A DNA stretch of 25,801 bases from a virus: positions 1 through 25,801 of IMG/VR virus record IMGVR_UViG_3300042546_000124, one strand, 5' to 3'. Made by a program: the position numbers and the translations under genes. The notes under the pieces are model-generated. The model made no database searches, had not been told where the DNA came from, and saw only the letters and a list, made by a program, of their open reading frames with translations. Position 1 is the stretch's first letter; the number at the start of each line of letters is the position of its first letter. This document shows, one piece after another, positions 1-8,019 of this stretch.

Positions 1-1037
1 CTTATGTCGATGAAAAAACAGGAGATTATAACCTAAAATTTAATCTTCAGAACATGTTAGAGGATTATTACCTACCGGTTAGAGGAAAAGATGCGAGTAG
101 TGAAATAACAACATTACCGGGTTTAGGCAATCAAGGTTTCATGGATGATATTGAATACGTCAGAAATAGAATGATGGCTGCCTTAAAAATCCCTAAGCCA
201 TTTTTAGGGTATGATAAAGACACGGAAGGTAAGTCTATGATTGCTGCCGAGGACGTTAGATTTGCTAGAACTATCGAAAGGATTCAGAAAATAATTGTAT
301 CGGAGTTAAATAAGATTGCTATCATTCACTTATACACTCAAGGATATAAAAATGAGGAATTGATTGATTTTTCTCTTTCTCTAAATAATCCATCTTTAGT
401 TTATGAAAGACAGAAGGTAGAAATATTGACAGAGAAAATGAATTTAGCTTTAGTTATGCAAGATTCTAAATTATTCTCTAGGAAATATATACATGAAAAC
501 TTATTTAAATTATCAGAATCAGAAAGATTAACAGAGGAAGAATTGATTATTGAGGATTTGATGACTACCTTTAGACACTCTCAAATAGAAACGGAGGGCA
601 ATGATCCCAAACTATCAGGACAAAGTTTTGGTACTCCACATGATATGATGTCATTAAAGTTAGCTTCTAAAGGAAATGAAGTAGATGCAATGTCATTTGA
701 CGATGGAGAAGAGTTAGAATTTGCAGACAAGGAGGATAATCGAGGAAGACCTAAGAGAATTGGTACATTCGGCACAAAAGATGACACAGTTAATGGTAGA
801 GATTCTATGGGAGACCGGGATATGAAATCTAACTTAGAAGGAGAAAGAGACCCTTTAAAAGCTAGAAAAAGAGAGAATCCGGTAAATTTAGAGTCAAAAC
901 TAGTAAATTCTCTTAAGAGGCAATTTGATAGTGCTATAGGAAACAAGAATCTAATTATCGAAAAATCATTTAAAGAAAACGAAAAAGTGGCAGGCACAGA
1001 TTTGCTAAGTGAAAATAACTTGTTAGATTTAGAGTGA
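1..1037 (+). CDS. 20: Portal vertex protein, T4 gp20 type (5'-truncated by window edge)
   Basis: The reading frame is already open from base 3, 17 codons before the ATG at 54, so this is the 3' part of a longer gene whose start lies outside the window. T4 gp20 hallmarks are visible: MLEDYYLP (nt 54 on), then ITTLPGLGNQG, a DDIEYVRNRMMAALKIPKPFLG stretch, and a long helical stretch with RTIERIQKIIVSEL. In T4 the dodecameric portal nucleates the prohead, forms the DNA channel and docks the terminase and neck. The last ~130 residues (nt ~640-1037) are charged, low-complexity and unlike the core; such C-terminal tails vary between T4-like portals. The prohead protease and capsid genes downstream agree with the call. 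Confidence 0.95.
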   Translation, partial: YVDEKTGDYNLKFNLQNMLEDYYLPVRGKDASSEITTLPGLGNQGFMDDIEYVRNRMMAALKIPKPFLGYDKDTEGKSMIAAEDVRFARTIERIQKIIVSELNKIAIIHLYTQGYKNEELIDFSLSLNNPSLVYERQKVEILTEKMNLALVMQDSKLFSRKYIHENLFKLSESERLTEEELIIEDLMTTFRHSQIETEGNDPKLSGQSFGTPHDMMSLKLASKGNEVDAMSFDDGEELEFADKEDNRGRPKRIGTFGTKDDTVNGRDSMGDRDMKSNLEGERDPLKARKRENPVNLESKLVNSLKRQFDSAIGNKNLIIEKSFKENEKVAGTDLLSENNLLDLE

Positions 1038-1055
1038 TTTAGATAAACATTACAA

Positions 1056-1063
1056 TATTTATT
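1056..1063 (+). promoter_or_regulatory. TATTTATT motif, candidate late-promoter element
   Basis: TATTTATT followed by TAAAATA lies in the gap between the portal stop and the 277-aa gene, 41 bases before the ATG at 1105. The same 8-mer recurs at 4283, 7332, 10331 and 16202, with TATTTATA at 12862, each in a gap opening a gene group. A promoter role is inferred from position and recurrence only. Between motif and ATG, an AT-only-rich inverted repeat AATTTCTT/AAGAAATT (1070-1077 and 1083-1090) could form an 8-bp hairpin. Confidence 0.4.
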
Positions 1064-1104
1064 TAAAATAATTTCTTTTAATAAGAAATTCACAACTATA
1101 AAAA

Positions 1105-1938
1105 ATGAAGAAAATAAAACACAAAAAGCACCGGAATACGGGATTGATTTTTGAAATGCTAGTGAAAAAAATGACTAGCAATGTATTACAAGGAGAAGGG
1201 ATAAATGAAATATCCTCAATTATAAAAAAACACTTTTCAAACAATTCACAGATTAGACAGGAGTTGACGTTCTACCAAATGTTAACTAAAGAGAAAGTAA
1301 AAAGTCCTAACCTCGCTAATGAATTAATTGAATCCATAAAAGAAGCTAGAAACTCCTTAGACCTCGAAAAATTGAATAAGGAGAAATATAGATTATACAA
1401 AGACATTACATCATATTTCGGCGGGGATTCTTTCTTTGACATAAAAGTAGAGAACTATCAAAACTATGCTAGCATCTATACATTATTCGAATACAATCAA
1501 TCGGATAATCCTCCAGTAATGGTTTCAAATAAACAAAATCTAATAGAATGTATATGCAATGTAGAATCATCTAATACCATGTCATCTGAATACTTAACAG
1601 AATCAGAAGATATTAGATTGTCAGCATTTGAGATAATGATTGAAAAGTATAATGATAAATACAATGGTCTATTAAGTGAGCAAAAAACATTATTAGGCAA
1701 TTATATAAACATGGAGACGTCATCGGATGAATTTAAAACATTTATTACATCTGAAACAAGTAGATTGAAAGAATCCATTAATAGCATTATTCCTAATGTT
1801 GAAAATGTAGCATCAGCAAATAAATTAAATGAAATGATTGATGTTTTAGATCAAGTTAATAATGCAAAATATATTACAGAAAATCATATACATGTTATTA
1901 TGAAATATTATGAGTTTGTAAATGTTATATCAAAGTGA
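1105..1938 (+). CDS. Conserved-looking T4-like head-module protein, function unknown
   Basis: A 277-aa soluble, mostly helical, Lys/Glu/Asn-rich protein with no signal peptide or membrane segment. The N-terminus (KKHRNTGLIFEMLVKKMTSNVL) recalls a family I know from the portal-protease interval of marine T4-like phages, which also start with a basic stretch and an NTGxLFELLV-type motif; that recollection could not be checked. In T4 the same interval holds the small prohead core proteins gp67 and gp68, so a core or assembly role is possible but unproven. The ATG at 1105 follows an A-rich leader with no Shine-Dalgarno, like its neighbours. Its stop overlaps the possible GTG start of the next gene by 4 bases. 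Confidence 0.6.
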   Translation: MKKIKHKKHRNTGLIFEMLVKKMTSNVLQGEGINEISSIIKKHFSNNSQIRQELTFYQMLTKEKVKSPNLANELIESIKEARNSLDLEKLNKEKYRLYKDITSYFGGDSFFDIKVENYQNYASIYTLFEYNQSDNPPVMVSNKQNLIECICNVESSNTMSSEYLTESEDIRLSAFEIMIEKYNDKYNGLLSEQKTLLGNYINMETSSDEFKTFITSETSRLKESINSIIPNVENVASANKLNEMIDVLDQVNNAKYITENHIHVIMKYYEFVNVISK

Positions 1939-2309
1939 AAAATATAAAAAATAATAAAGAAGCATTCATGAAATACCTATTTGAGTCTTTAAATAAAAGT
2001 TTTAAAGTGGGTGGCCCCGCCGAATCTTCTTCCAAATACTTACCTATTGACGACGAGGATGGAGTTAAAACTGAAATGAATGTAACAAGTAATCTGGATG
2101 GTGGTGAAGGCCCTCCAAGAACTCCTCTAGTATTCAAAAGAAGAAAACCTGAGACAAAGGAAAAACCTTACAAGTTCATAAAGAAAACAACTTTCAATAA
2201 AATAGAGAGGGATAAAGAAAAACAAAAATCCACTCCATTTTTAAAACAAGAATCCGTAATAAATTTCATAGACGAATTCTTAAAAAATATAAATAATGGC
2301 ACAAAATAG
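1935..2309 (+). CDS. Small basic protein of the prohead-core interval, unknown
   Basis: A 124-aa protein if it starts at the GTG at 1935, which overlaps the upstream TGA as GTGA (a coupled start); an ATG at 1968 would give 113 aa and may be the true start, since no other gene here clearly uses GTG. The N-terminal half is acidic and Gly/Pro-containing, followed by a strongly basic middle (FKRRKPETKEKPYKFIKK, about residues 69-86) and a C-terminal helix (VINFIDEFLKNI). Its 3' end overlaps the protease start by 14 bases, which implies translational coupling. Position matches T4 gp68/gp67, but no sequence match to either is claimed. Confidence 0.6.
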   Translation: MKNIKNNKEAFMKYLFESLNKSFKVGGPAESSSKYLPIDDEDGVKTEMNVTSNLDGGEGPPRTPLVFKRRKPETKEKPYKFIKKTTFNKIERDKEKQKSTPFLKQESVINFIDEFLKNINNGTK

Positions 2310-2910
2310 AGTACTCCTAATAGACTCCATATCAACTTTTAATCCCGTTAGCTGCGTATTAAAAGAATCCAAAGGTAAAAACGGCGGATTATTAGTTAAA
2401 GGGATATTACAAAGAGCAGATTCCATAAACCACAATAAAAGGATGTACCCTCGAAAATTGATGGATGAGCAAGTTAAAAAATATCAGGATAAAATAAAAG
2501 AAGGTATAGCTTACGGAGAATTAGATCATCCGGAAAGAGCTGATACCTGGCTATCTGAGGCATCTCACATAATTAGAGAAATTTGGTGGGACGGAGATGA
2601 CATATATGGTATTGCTGAAATTTTAGACTGGACACCAAAGGGTAATTTACTAAAACAATATTTTGATAAGGGACACACGGCAGGAATAAGTTCTCGAGGA
2701 GTTGGAACTTTAAGGGAAGCTGGACTTAGAAATGGCGCACCTTACTATGAAGTTGGAGAAGATTATGAAATGGTTGCTTTTGACTTCGTATCTAATCCAT
2801 CTACACAGGGAGCATTCATGTCGCCTGTAGTAATGAAAGAATCTAAAAGTTATTTTGTAAATGTTGATACACTAGCTGACGAAATCCTAAATATGTCAAA
2901 AATACTGTAA
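2296..2910 (+). CDS. 21: Prohead maturation protease, T4 gp21 type
   Basis: A 204-aa protein, close to T4 gp21 in size. Its family of serine proteases with a herpesvirus-assemblin-like fold degrades the scaffold core and trims the capsid protein inside the prohead. Visible signatures: NHNKRMYPRKLM (residues 45-56), the catalytic-His region GELDHPE with His78, the nucleophile region GISSRGVG with Ser132/Ser133, and FDFVSNPSTQGAF (162-174) near the end of the fold. It lies between portal and scaffold genes as in T4. The ATG lies inside the end of the preceding gene; the TAA stop shares one base with the ATG of the next gene. Confidence 0.95.
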   Translation: MAQNRVLLIDSISTFNPVSCVLKESKGKNGGLLVKGILQRADSINHNKRMYPRKLMDEQVKKYQDKIKEGIAYGELDHPERADTWLSEASHIIREIWWDGDDIYGIAEILDWTPKGNLLKQYFDKGHTAGISSRGVGTLREAGLRNGAPYYEVGEDYEMVAFDFVSNPSTQGAFMSPVVMKESKSYFVNVDTLADEILNMSKIL

Positions 2911-4205
2911 TGGCATCTATTATATTTTTATCTCCGGATTTTACTTTCACTAAAGAATTGAATGAAAGATTTAAATCCATGGGTAATAAAGAAAGGTCTC
3001 CTGGGTATGTACGAGTACAGATGGAGGATAGACTAAAAGGATTATTGAAAAAGGAAACAGAAATAATAGAAAAAGAATTTAAATCTTCTATAAAAAACAA
3101 AAGAGGGGTAGATTCAAAAAAAAGCGTTAAAATAGTTACAAGTTTAGAAAATTTCTATAAAAATGCTGATTCTATTATAAAAAATAGTAAAATCATAATA
3201 GTATCTGATTTAGAAACTAGAAAATTATTCAGGAAAAAGTCTGCCCCCGGAGGTGTGAATAGAGATACTTTTATAGCTAGATTAATAAAAGTAGGAGAAA
3301 GAAACAGTATAACAATAAGAAGTTATTTACTTCTTTATAAGTACGATATAGATAAGGTACTAAACGAAAGCTCTTTTGTCGATTTAGTATCAAATACAAG
3401 AGAGCAATATATAAAGAGTTCTGAATCAGGTCCTGGATTTAAAACACAAGTAGATAAAGGAGACAAAAGTAGTTTTATAGATTATGAATTAGGGGACGCA
3501 TTAGCAAGTGCTCCCGCAGGAGTTTCTGAATATAGGGGAGTTGCTGATGTTTTAAAAAAAGAAGAAGAGGCGGACGAAGAAACTACAATAAACGAGGCAA
3601 TACAAATACAAAAAAAAGCTAAGGCAAACGCTAAAATTATATTTACCCCCACAGGTAATATGGTGAAAGATTTAAAAATAGCTATTGTAAATAAGTTGTT
3701 AATAAAAATAAAATATGTAAGCGATAGTAAATCCGAAGAATTAGCTACAGGAGTAAGATTAATAGAACCCGTAGCTTTAGGACAGTCTAAAAAAAGTCCT
3801 GCAAAAGGATTGGCTATAAGAGCCTGGTTAAAAAAAGGTGACACAAATAATCCCGAGGATAGACCGGGATGGAGATTCCTATATGTATCTAATATAAAAA
3901 GTATAGAATTTACAGGAGATGTTTTTAACTACAAAAGACCTTCCTATAATAGTGCAGGAGATAAGTGGATGTCATCAATATCTGTTATAGCTTCTTTTGA
4001 CACTAAGAGAATATATGGAAAAGGTAGAAGAGCCGAAATTTATACATCTATGGTTGAAACATTAAGCATACTTATATCATCTTCTTCCGGCCCTCAATTA
4101 AGATCATACGTAAAAAAACTAAAAGAAATAAAGAGAAATCATGAAAATGGAAAACAAGTTTTAGGATACGCTGACAGAGAATTATTGTACTCTTATTTTC
4201 CATAA
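2910..4205 (+). CDS. WYL-like domain protein in the head gene cluster
   Basis: A 431-aa protein beginning on the last base of the protease stop (TAATG), so probably translationally coupled. The N-terminal ~235 residues are Lys/Glu-rich, with a helical stretch at about 35-65. Residues ~255-345 resemble the WYL-like domain family found in T4-like phage genomes: IKIKYVSD, then RLIEPVALG, IRAWLKKGDT, and a closing GWRFLYVSNIKSIEFTG. WYL domains often bind nucleic acid or ligands in bacterial regulators; their role in phages is not settled. Its place between protease and scaffold argues for a virion or assembly role rather than transcription, though a regulator cannot be excluded. The last ~60 residues (KKLKEIKRNHENGKQV) are helical and basic. 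Confidence 0.65.
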   Translation: MASIIFLSPDFTFTKELNERFKSMGNKERSPGYVRVQMEDRLKGLLKKETEIIEKEFKSSIKNKRGVDSKKSVKIVTSLENFYKNADSIIKNSKIIIVSDLETRKLFRKKSAPGGVNRDTFIARLIKVGERNSITIRSYLLLYKYDIDKVLNESSFVDLVSNTREQYIKSSESGPGFKTQVDKGDKSSFIDYELGDALASAPAGVSEYRGVADVLKKEEEADEETTINEAIQIQKKAKANAKIIFTPTGNMVKDLKIAIVNKLLIKIKYVSDSKSEELATGVRLIEPVALGQSKKSPAKGLAIRAWLKKGDTNNPEDRPGWRFLYVSNIKSIEFTGDVFNYKRPSYNSAGDKWMSSISVIASFDTKRIYGKGRRAEIYTSMVETLSILISSSSGPQLRSYVKKLKEIKRNHENGKQVLGYADRELLYSYFP

Positions 4206-4282
4206 AAAACGGTTTTTTGCTTTAATAAGAAATAAAAATAGACGTTTTACATAAAAAATAGCATTTTAGTAAAAAACAATAA

Positions 4283-4290
4283 TATTTATT
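4283..4290 (+). promoter_or_regulatory. TATTTATT motif upstream of scaffold and capsid genes
   Basis: This sits in the 170-base gap 4206-4375, the longest in the window, 85 bases before the scaffold ATG. The gap is very AT-rich and also has a short inverted repeat AAAAAAC-G-GTTTTTT at 4204-4218 (too tight and AT-rich to call a terminator) and the 13-mer TTTAATAAGAAAT at 4221-4233, which also occurs at 1077-1089. Motif context TATTTATTGATAACA resembles the copy at 10331. Being upstream of the two most abundant head proteins fits a late promoter. Confidence 0.45.
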
Positions 4291-4375
4291 GATAACAATA
4301 TCTTGTTTAATATAAGATTAAACGATTAGAAAATATATTTAAGATTTATAATAGTCTTACAATCAAAATAGTAAC

Positions 4376-5293
4376 ATGAACGATTTATTAAAATCCGCAA
4401 TTGCAGATGCAAAAGCCATAAAAGATACGGCAATGCAAAATGCAAAAGCAACTTTAGAAGAGTCAATCTTCTACAAAGTATCTCCACTTCTTGAAAGTAA
4501 AGAAGAAGAAGAAGAAAAAGATAAAAAAATGGAAGAAGGAGAACAACCACCTTGGCTTCAAAAGAAGAAAGGCCACGGTGATACAAAATCTAAGATGCAG
4601 GAAGCCGAAGAAGAAGACGAAGTAGAAGAGGCTTATGACGGCGAAGAAGATGATAAAGAGCAAGAAAATGAATCTGCTTCTATAGAAGAAATCTTAGCTG
4701 AATTAGAGGAAGAGTTAAAATCTTCTAACATTGGAACTGGGGACAACAAAATGGACAATTACGACAGCGACACAGAAGACCCTCAAGGTCCTAAGTATTT
4801 TACTCGTAAAGAAGTCGTGGGTGCTTTAGAGTCTATGTTTTCACAAGCTATTGGAGAAGGAGAAGAAGAAGATGGCGAAGAGGAAGAAAATAAAGACATG
4901 AAACGGATGCAAAACGAATTAAAAGAAGCTTATGAAGTTGTAAATCAACTTAAAGGAATGCTTCAAGAAGTTAATCTGTTAAATTCTAAATTACTTTACA
5001 CTTCTAAACTTTTCCGTAACTACGCTTTATCAGAAAATCAGAAGAAAGATATTTTAGAAAACTTTGAGCGTGTAGTCACAATCAGAGAGGCTAAATTATT
5101 ATATTCGACTTATGCTAAAGTACATGAAGGTGTAGATGCAAACAAAGGTAAAAAATCTAAAAATATTACCGAATCTTTTGCTTCAAAACCAACTAACAGT
5201 ACAGCTCCTTCTGCTGCCACTAAATCAAATATTGTAAACGAATCAAACAATCTACGTGCAAGATTACAAGAGCTTGCAGGTATAATTAAGTAA
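4376..5293 (+). CDS. 22: Prohead core scaffolding protein, T4 gp22 type
   Basis: A 305-aa protein (T4 gp22 is similar in size). It forms the internal core around which the capsid shell assembles and is then destroyed by the gp21 protease. The diagnostic C-terminal block is at residues ~196-246: LQEVNLLNSKLLYTSKLFRN, ALSENQKKDILENF, then REAKLLYSTY, as in gp22 proteins. N-terminal residues 1-40 are helical; 41-175 are extremely acidic with runs of Glu (EEEEEKDK, EEEDGEEEE), typical of phage scaffolds. The C-terminus ends RARLQELAGIIK. It lies immediately before the capsid gene (4-base gap), and a 170-base leader precedes it. Confidence 0.93.
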   Translation: MNDLLKSAIADAKAIKDTAMQNAKATLEESIFYKVSPLLESKEEEEEKDKKMEEGEQPPWLQKKKGHGDTKSKMQEAEEEDEVEEAYDGEEDDKEQENESASIEEILAELEEELKSSNIGTGDNKMDNYDSDTEDPQGPKYFTRKEVVGALESMFSQAIGEGEEEDGEEEENKDMKRMQNELKEAYEVVNQLKGMLQEVNLLNSKLLYTSKLFRNYALSENQKKDILENFERVVTIREAKLLYSTYAKVHEGVDANKGKKSKNITESFASKPTNSTAPSAATKSNIVNESNNLRARLQELAGIIK

Positions 5294-5297
5294 AAAT

Positions 5298-6941
5298 ATG
5301 GGAAATTTAGACCACATGCTTCCGCATGACTATAACAGGACACAAAAAGCGGAGGCGATGAAATACATAACCAAGTGGGAACCCACTGGTTTACTTGAGG
5401 GCTTGGATGAAAAAAGAGAGAAACCGCACTTAGCAGTACTTTTGGAAAATCAAGCTCGTCAAATCGTAACAGAAGCTAACAGAACTGGCACTGCTTCTAA
5501 TTCAGAAGAATGGGCAGGTGTAGCATTACCTTTAGTACGAAGAATTTTCTCTTCTATTGCGGCTAAAGATTTTGTTAGCATCCAGCCGATGAACTTACCT
5601 TCAGGTCTAGTATTCTTCTTAGATTTCAAATACGGTACATCACAACCAGGATTCTTTGCCAATCAAGGTAAAAATTCTCAGAAAGACTCTCTATTTGGTA
5701 TTACTGATTCAGATAAGGGAGGTACAGCAGGTACTCAAGGTCTTTACGGTGCTGGAAGATTTAGCTATTCTATTAATGACTATTCAAGTTCTACTCTGTC
5801 TTTCACAGGTAGTATAAATAGAATTAATACCACTAAGTTCTTTACAGGATCTGTTAACATGACTTCTGATATTAACTACGATACTAACTTCTCTGCATCA
5901 TACAAGAGCAATACAAAGTTACGTAAAGTATTTGTATCTACTGACTCTGTTTCAGGATTTGATCCACTAGGAGTTAGAGCATTTACAGTAACAGGAACTA
6001 ACATTAACGATACATTCCAACAGTTTACGTCTTATGACTTGACTAACAATAGAATCGTATTCATTGTTTCTGGTTCTACCACAATGTCTAATGTAAAAGT
6101 AAATTATCACAAACAACCTACCGACCTTACTAGAGGTGACTTCGAAGAGGGTAAAACTCAAGCGGGAGGTAATAAAGAGGATTTACCAATTCCAGAAATC
6201 AATTTGGAAATGCGCTCTGAGGCCATTACGTCTAAAACACGTAAGTTAAAAGCTAAATGGACACCAGAATTCGCGCAGGATCTTAACGCATATCACTCTA
6301 TTGACGCAGAGGCTGAATTAACTTCTATGCTTTCAGAATATATTTCTCAGGAAATTGATTTGGAGATTTTAGACATGTTAGTTTCAGAAGCTCAAACAGT
6401 AGAGAGATGGTCAGCAAGGATTGGATTCCAATATGATCCTGGTTCAACTAATTTCACAAATGCAGCCACAACTGGTCAATTCTACAATCAAGGCACTTGG
6501 TTCCAAACAATCGGAACTAAAATGCAGAAAGTATCCAATGAAATTCACCGATTAACAATGAGAGGTGGTGCTAACTTTATTGTTACATCTCCAACGATTG
6601 CTACTATCCTTGAATCAATCCCAGGATACGCAGCTGACACTAATGGTGATCAAGCTAAATTTGCAATGGGTGTACAGAAAGTAGGTTTGTTAAATAGCAG
6701 ATTTACTGTATACAAGAATCCATATATGACCGAGAACTTATTGTTAATGGGCTATAGAGGCGCTCAATTCCTAGAAACAGGAGCTGTTTACGCACCATAT
6801 ATTCCGTTAATTATGACTCCTCTAGTATATGATCCGGAAAACTTCACTCCAAGAAAAGGTATCATGACGAGGTATGCCAAGAAAATGGTTCGTCCTGAAT
6901 ACTACGGAAAGATTTATGTTCACGGATTAGATTCTCTATAA
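5298..6941 (+). CDS. 23: Major capsid protein, T4 gp23 type
   Basis: A 547-aa protein with the HK97 fold expected of gp23, which builds the hexamers of the shell. Conserved gp23 blocks: VLLENQARQI (47-56), EEWAGVALPLVRRIF (70-84), LPSGLVFFLDF (100-110), then RSEAITSKTRKLKAKWTPE (306-324) followed by AQDLNAYHSIDAEAEL and ISQEIDLEILDML, and the C-terminal KIYVHGLDSL. Residues ~165-280 form a Ser/Thr/Asn-rich, beta-predicted insertion, the usual variable surface region. T4 gp23 loses an N-terminal propeptide at an (I/L)-x-E site; candidates here are LLE at 32-34 and 48-50, but the true site cannot be picked by eye. The start is ATG 5298 after an A-rich leader. A strong terminator lies ~30 bases downstream of the stop. 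Confidence 0.97.
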   Translation: MGNLDHMLPHDYNRTQKAEAMKYITKWEPTGLLEGLDEKREKPHLAVLLENQARQIVTEANRTGTASNSEEWAGVALPLVRRIFSSIAAKDFVSIQPMNLPSGLVFFLDFKYGTSQPGFFANQGKNSQKDSLFGITDSDKGGTAGTQGLYGAGRFSYSINDYSSSTLSFTGSINRINTTKFFTGSVNMTSDINYDTNFSASYKSNTKLRKVFVSTDSVSGFDPLGVRAFTVTGTNINDTFQQFTSYDLTNNRIVFIVSGSTTMSNVKVNYHKQPTDLTRGDFEEGKTQAGGNKEDLPIPEINLEMRSEAITSKTRKLKAKWTPEFAQDLNAYHSIDAEAELTSMLSEYISQEIDLEILDMLVSEAQTVERWSARIGFQYDPGSTNFTNAATTGQFYNQGTWFQTIGTKMQKVSNEIHRLTMRGGANFIVTSPTIATILESIPGYAADTNGDQAKFAMGVQKVGLLNSRFTVYKNPYMTENLLLMGYRGAQFLETGAVYAPYIPLIMTPLVYDPENFTPRKGIMTRYAKKMVRPEYYGKIYVHGLDSL

Positions 6942-6971
6942 TATTAAAGTGTTCATAATTTATTGATATAC

Positions 6972-7007
6972 AGGCGGGGCTTCTAAAAAGCCCCGCCTTT
7001 TTTATTT
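6972..7007 (+). terminator. Strong intrinsic terminator after the capsid gene
   Basis: An 11-bp stem, AGGCGGGGCTT pairing with AAGCCCCGCCT (6972-6982 and 6988-6998), with a 5-base CTAAA loop, then a run of T ending TTTTTTATTT. The arm is by far the most GC-rich sequence nearby, so it stands out clearly. It should end the scaffold-capsid transcript or stabilise its 3' end. Confidence 0.95.
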
Positions 7008-7053
7008 AGACTGAACTTAATCTATATCTACTTTGTTTTAAAAAATAAAAATC

Positions 7054-7320
7054 ATGACAAACGTAAACAGAAAAATTAAAGATTTAAAAAAGATTGATGA
7101 GAAAATTAATGATTTAGGAAAAGCATTACTAGAAAATCCGGATAAGGAGGCTTACATAAATCAAAAATTAACTGCATTGTCAAATGAAAAAACATTGATT
7201 GAAAAATTTTTATCTAATATTAATTACCTGTACATTCATAAAACTATTGACGATCCTTATATTAAATTAAAAAGATCTCCTGCTGTAAAAAAAGATGGCA
7301 ACTATATTAGCAAATACTAA
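7054..7320 (+). CDS. Small coiled-coil protein, unknown
   Basis: An 88-aa Lys/Asn-rich protein, mostly helical: residues 5-55 carry repeated leucine/isoleucine spacing (IKDLKKIDEKINDLGKALL, then LTALSNEKTLIEKFL) suggesting a coiled coil, and the last 25 residues are basic and less ordered. No known family is recognised. It lies alone between the capsid terminator and the TATTTATT motif before phoH, so it may have its own transcript; no clear promoter was identified in its 50-base leader. Codon use and start context match its neighbours, so I take it as real. Confidence 0.6.
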   Translation: MTNVNRKIKDLKKIDEKINDLGKALLENPDKEAYINQKLTALSNEKTLIEKFLSNINYLYIHKTIDDPYIKLKRSPAVKKDGNYISKY

Positions 7321-7331
7321 ATTGTAAAACG

Positions 7332-7339
7332 TATTTATT
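7332..7339 (+). promoter_or_regulatory. TATTTATT motif upstream of phoH
   Basis: TATTTATTATAAAAA lies 11 bases before the phoH ATG. The 15-base string is identical to the copy at 16202. If this were a -10-type element, transcription would start almost at the ATG, giving a nearly leaderless message; otherwise it may act in translation. Confidence 0.45.
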
Positions 7340-7350
7340 ATAAAAACTAC

Positions 7351-8016
7351 ATGGCGGAAAACACAGAAAAGAGGTTGCCGAAGAATCCGGTAAAATTTGA
7401 TATCCAATTATCAAACGACCAAAAAGAAGCGAAAGACAAAATATTATTACACCCTGTTAATTTTGTCTTAGGTAAACCCGGGAGTGGCAAAACATTACTC
7501 GCAACTCAGATAGCTCTCGACAAGTTTTTTAGAAGAGAAATAAATAAGATAGTCATTACTAGACCGATGGTTGCTACCGAAGAAATGGGATTTTTACCCG
7601 GAACATTTGAGGAAAAATTAGAACCTTGGATAGTTCCTATAAAAGACAACATATCTAAAGCATACGCAAAGCAATCAGCTGTAGAAAGATTATATAGTGA
7701 CAAATCTGTTGAACTCGTTTCTTTAGCTCACTTTAGAGGTAGAACTTTTGACGACGCTATTTGTATTATAGATGAATTCCAGAACTTGACAAAAGAACAG
7801 CTTTCTATGTGTATAAGCCGACTTGGTAAAAATACGATTATGATATTTACAGGGGATGAGAATCAGATAGACTTAAGAAATAAAGAGCAATCTGCAATTA
7901 AGCTAGTACCTATAGTTGACCAGAGTAAATATGTTAATTGCGTAAGGCTTTCCACTAATCACAGACACGAAGCATTAGACGATATATTCAAGTATTTATA
8001 CCCCAACTCACTGTAA
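7351..8016 (+). CDS. phoH: PhoH-like P-loop ATPase
   Basis: A 221-aa protein covering the PhoH ATPase domain only, without extra N- or C-terminal domains. Visible motifs: a Q-like SNDQKEAKD (21-29), Walker A GKPGSGKT (41-48), ITRPMVATEEMGFLPGT (69-85), a Walker B ending CIIDEFQNL (138-146), and TGDENQIDL (167-175), all PhoH hallmarks. The family is related to superfamily 1 helicase cores; PhoH is common in marine and other T4-like phages, where its role (often guessed to be RNA or phosphate-stress related) is unproven. It is followed after 3 bases by the glycosyltransferase fusion gene, so the two probably share a transcript. Confidence 0.93.
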   Translation: MAENTEKRLPKNPVKFDIQLSNDQKEAKDKILLHPVNFVLGKPGSGKTLLATQIALDKFFRREINKIVITRPMVATEEMGFLPGTFEEKLEPWIVPIKDNISKAYAKQSAVERLYSDKSVELVSLAHFRGRTFDDAICIIDEFQNLTKEQLSMCISRLGKNTIMIFTGDENQIDLRNKEQSAIKLVPIVDQSKYVNCVRLSTNHRHEALDDIFKYLYPNSL

Positions 8017-8019
8017 TTT

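Noticed and set aside
581-1093. Minus-strand ORF of 170 aa opposite the portal C-terminus, and other antisense ORFs (e.g. 3482-3844, 19974-20384, 22739-23245)
   Set aside because: All lie fully opposite well-supported + strand genes, have low-complexity Ser/Leu/Phe-rich products typical of reversed AT-rich codons, and no recognisable family.
4204-4218. Inverted repeat AAAAAAC-G-GTTTTTT as a terminator after the WYL-like gene
   Set aside because: The stem is A:T only with at most a 3-base loop, so it is too weak to call; T-rich DNA gives such repeats by chance.
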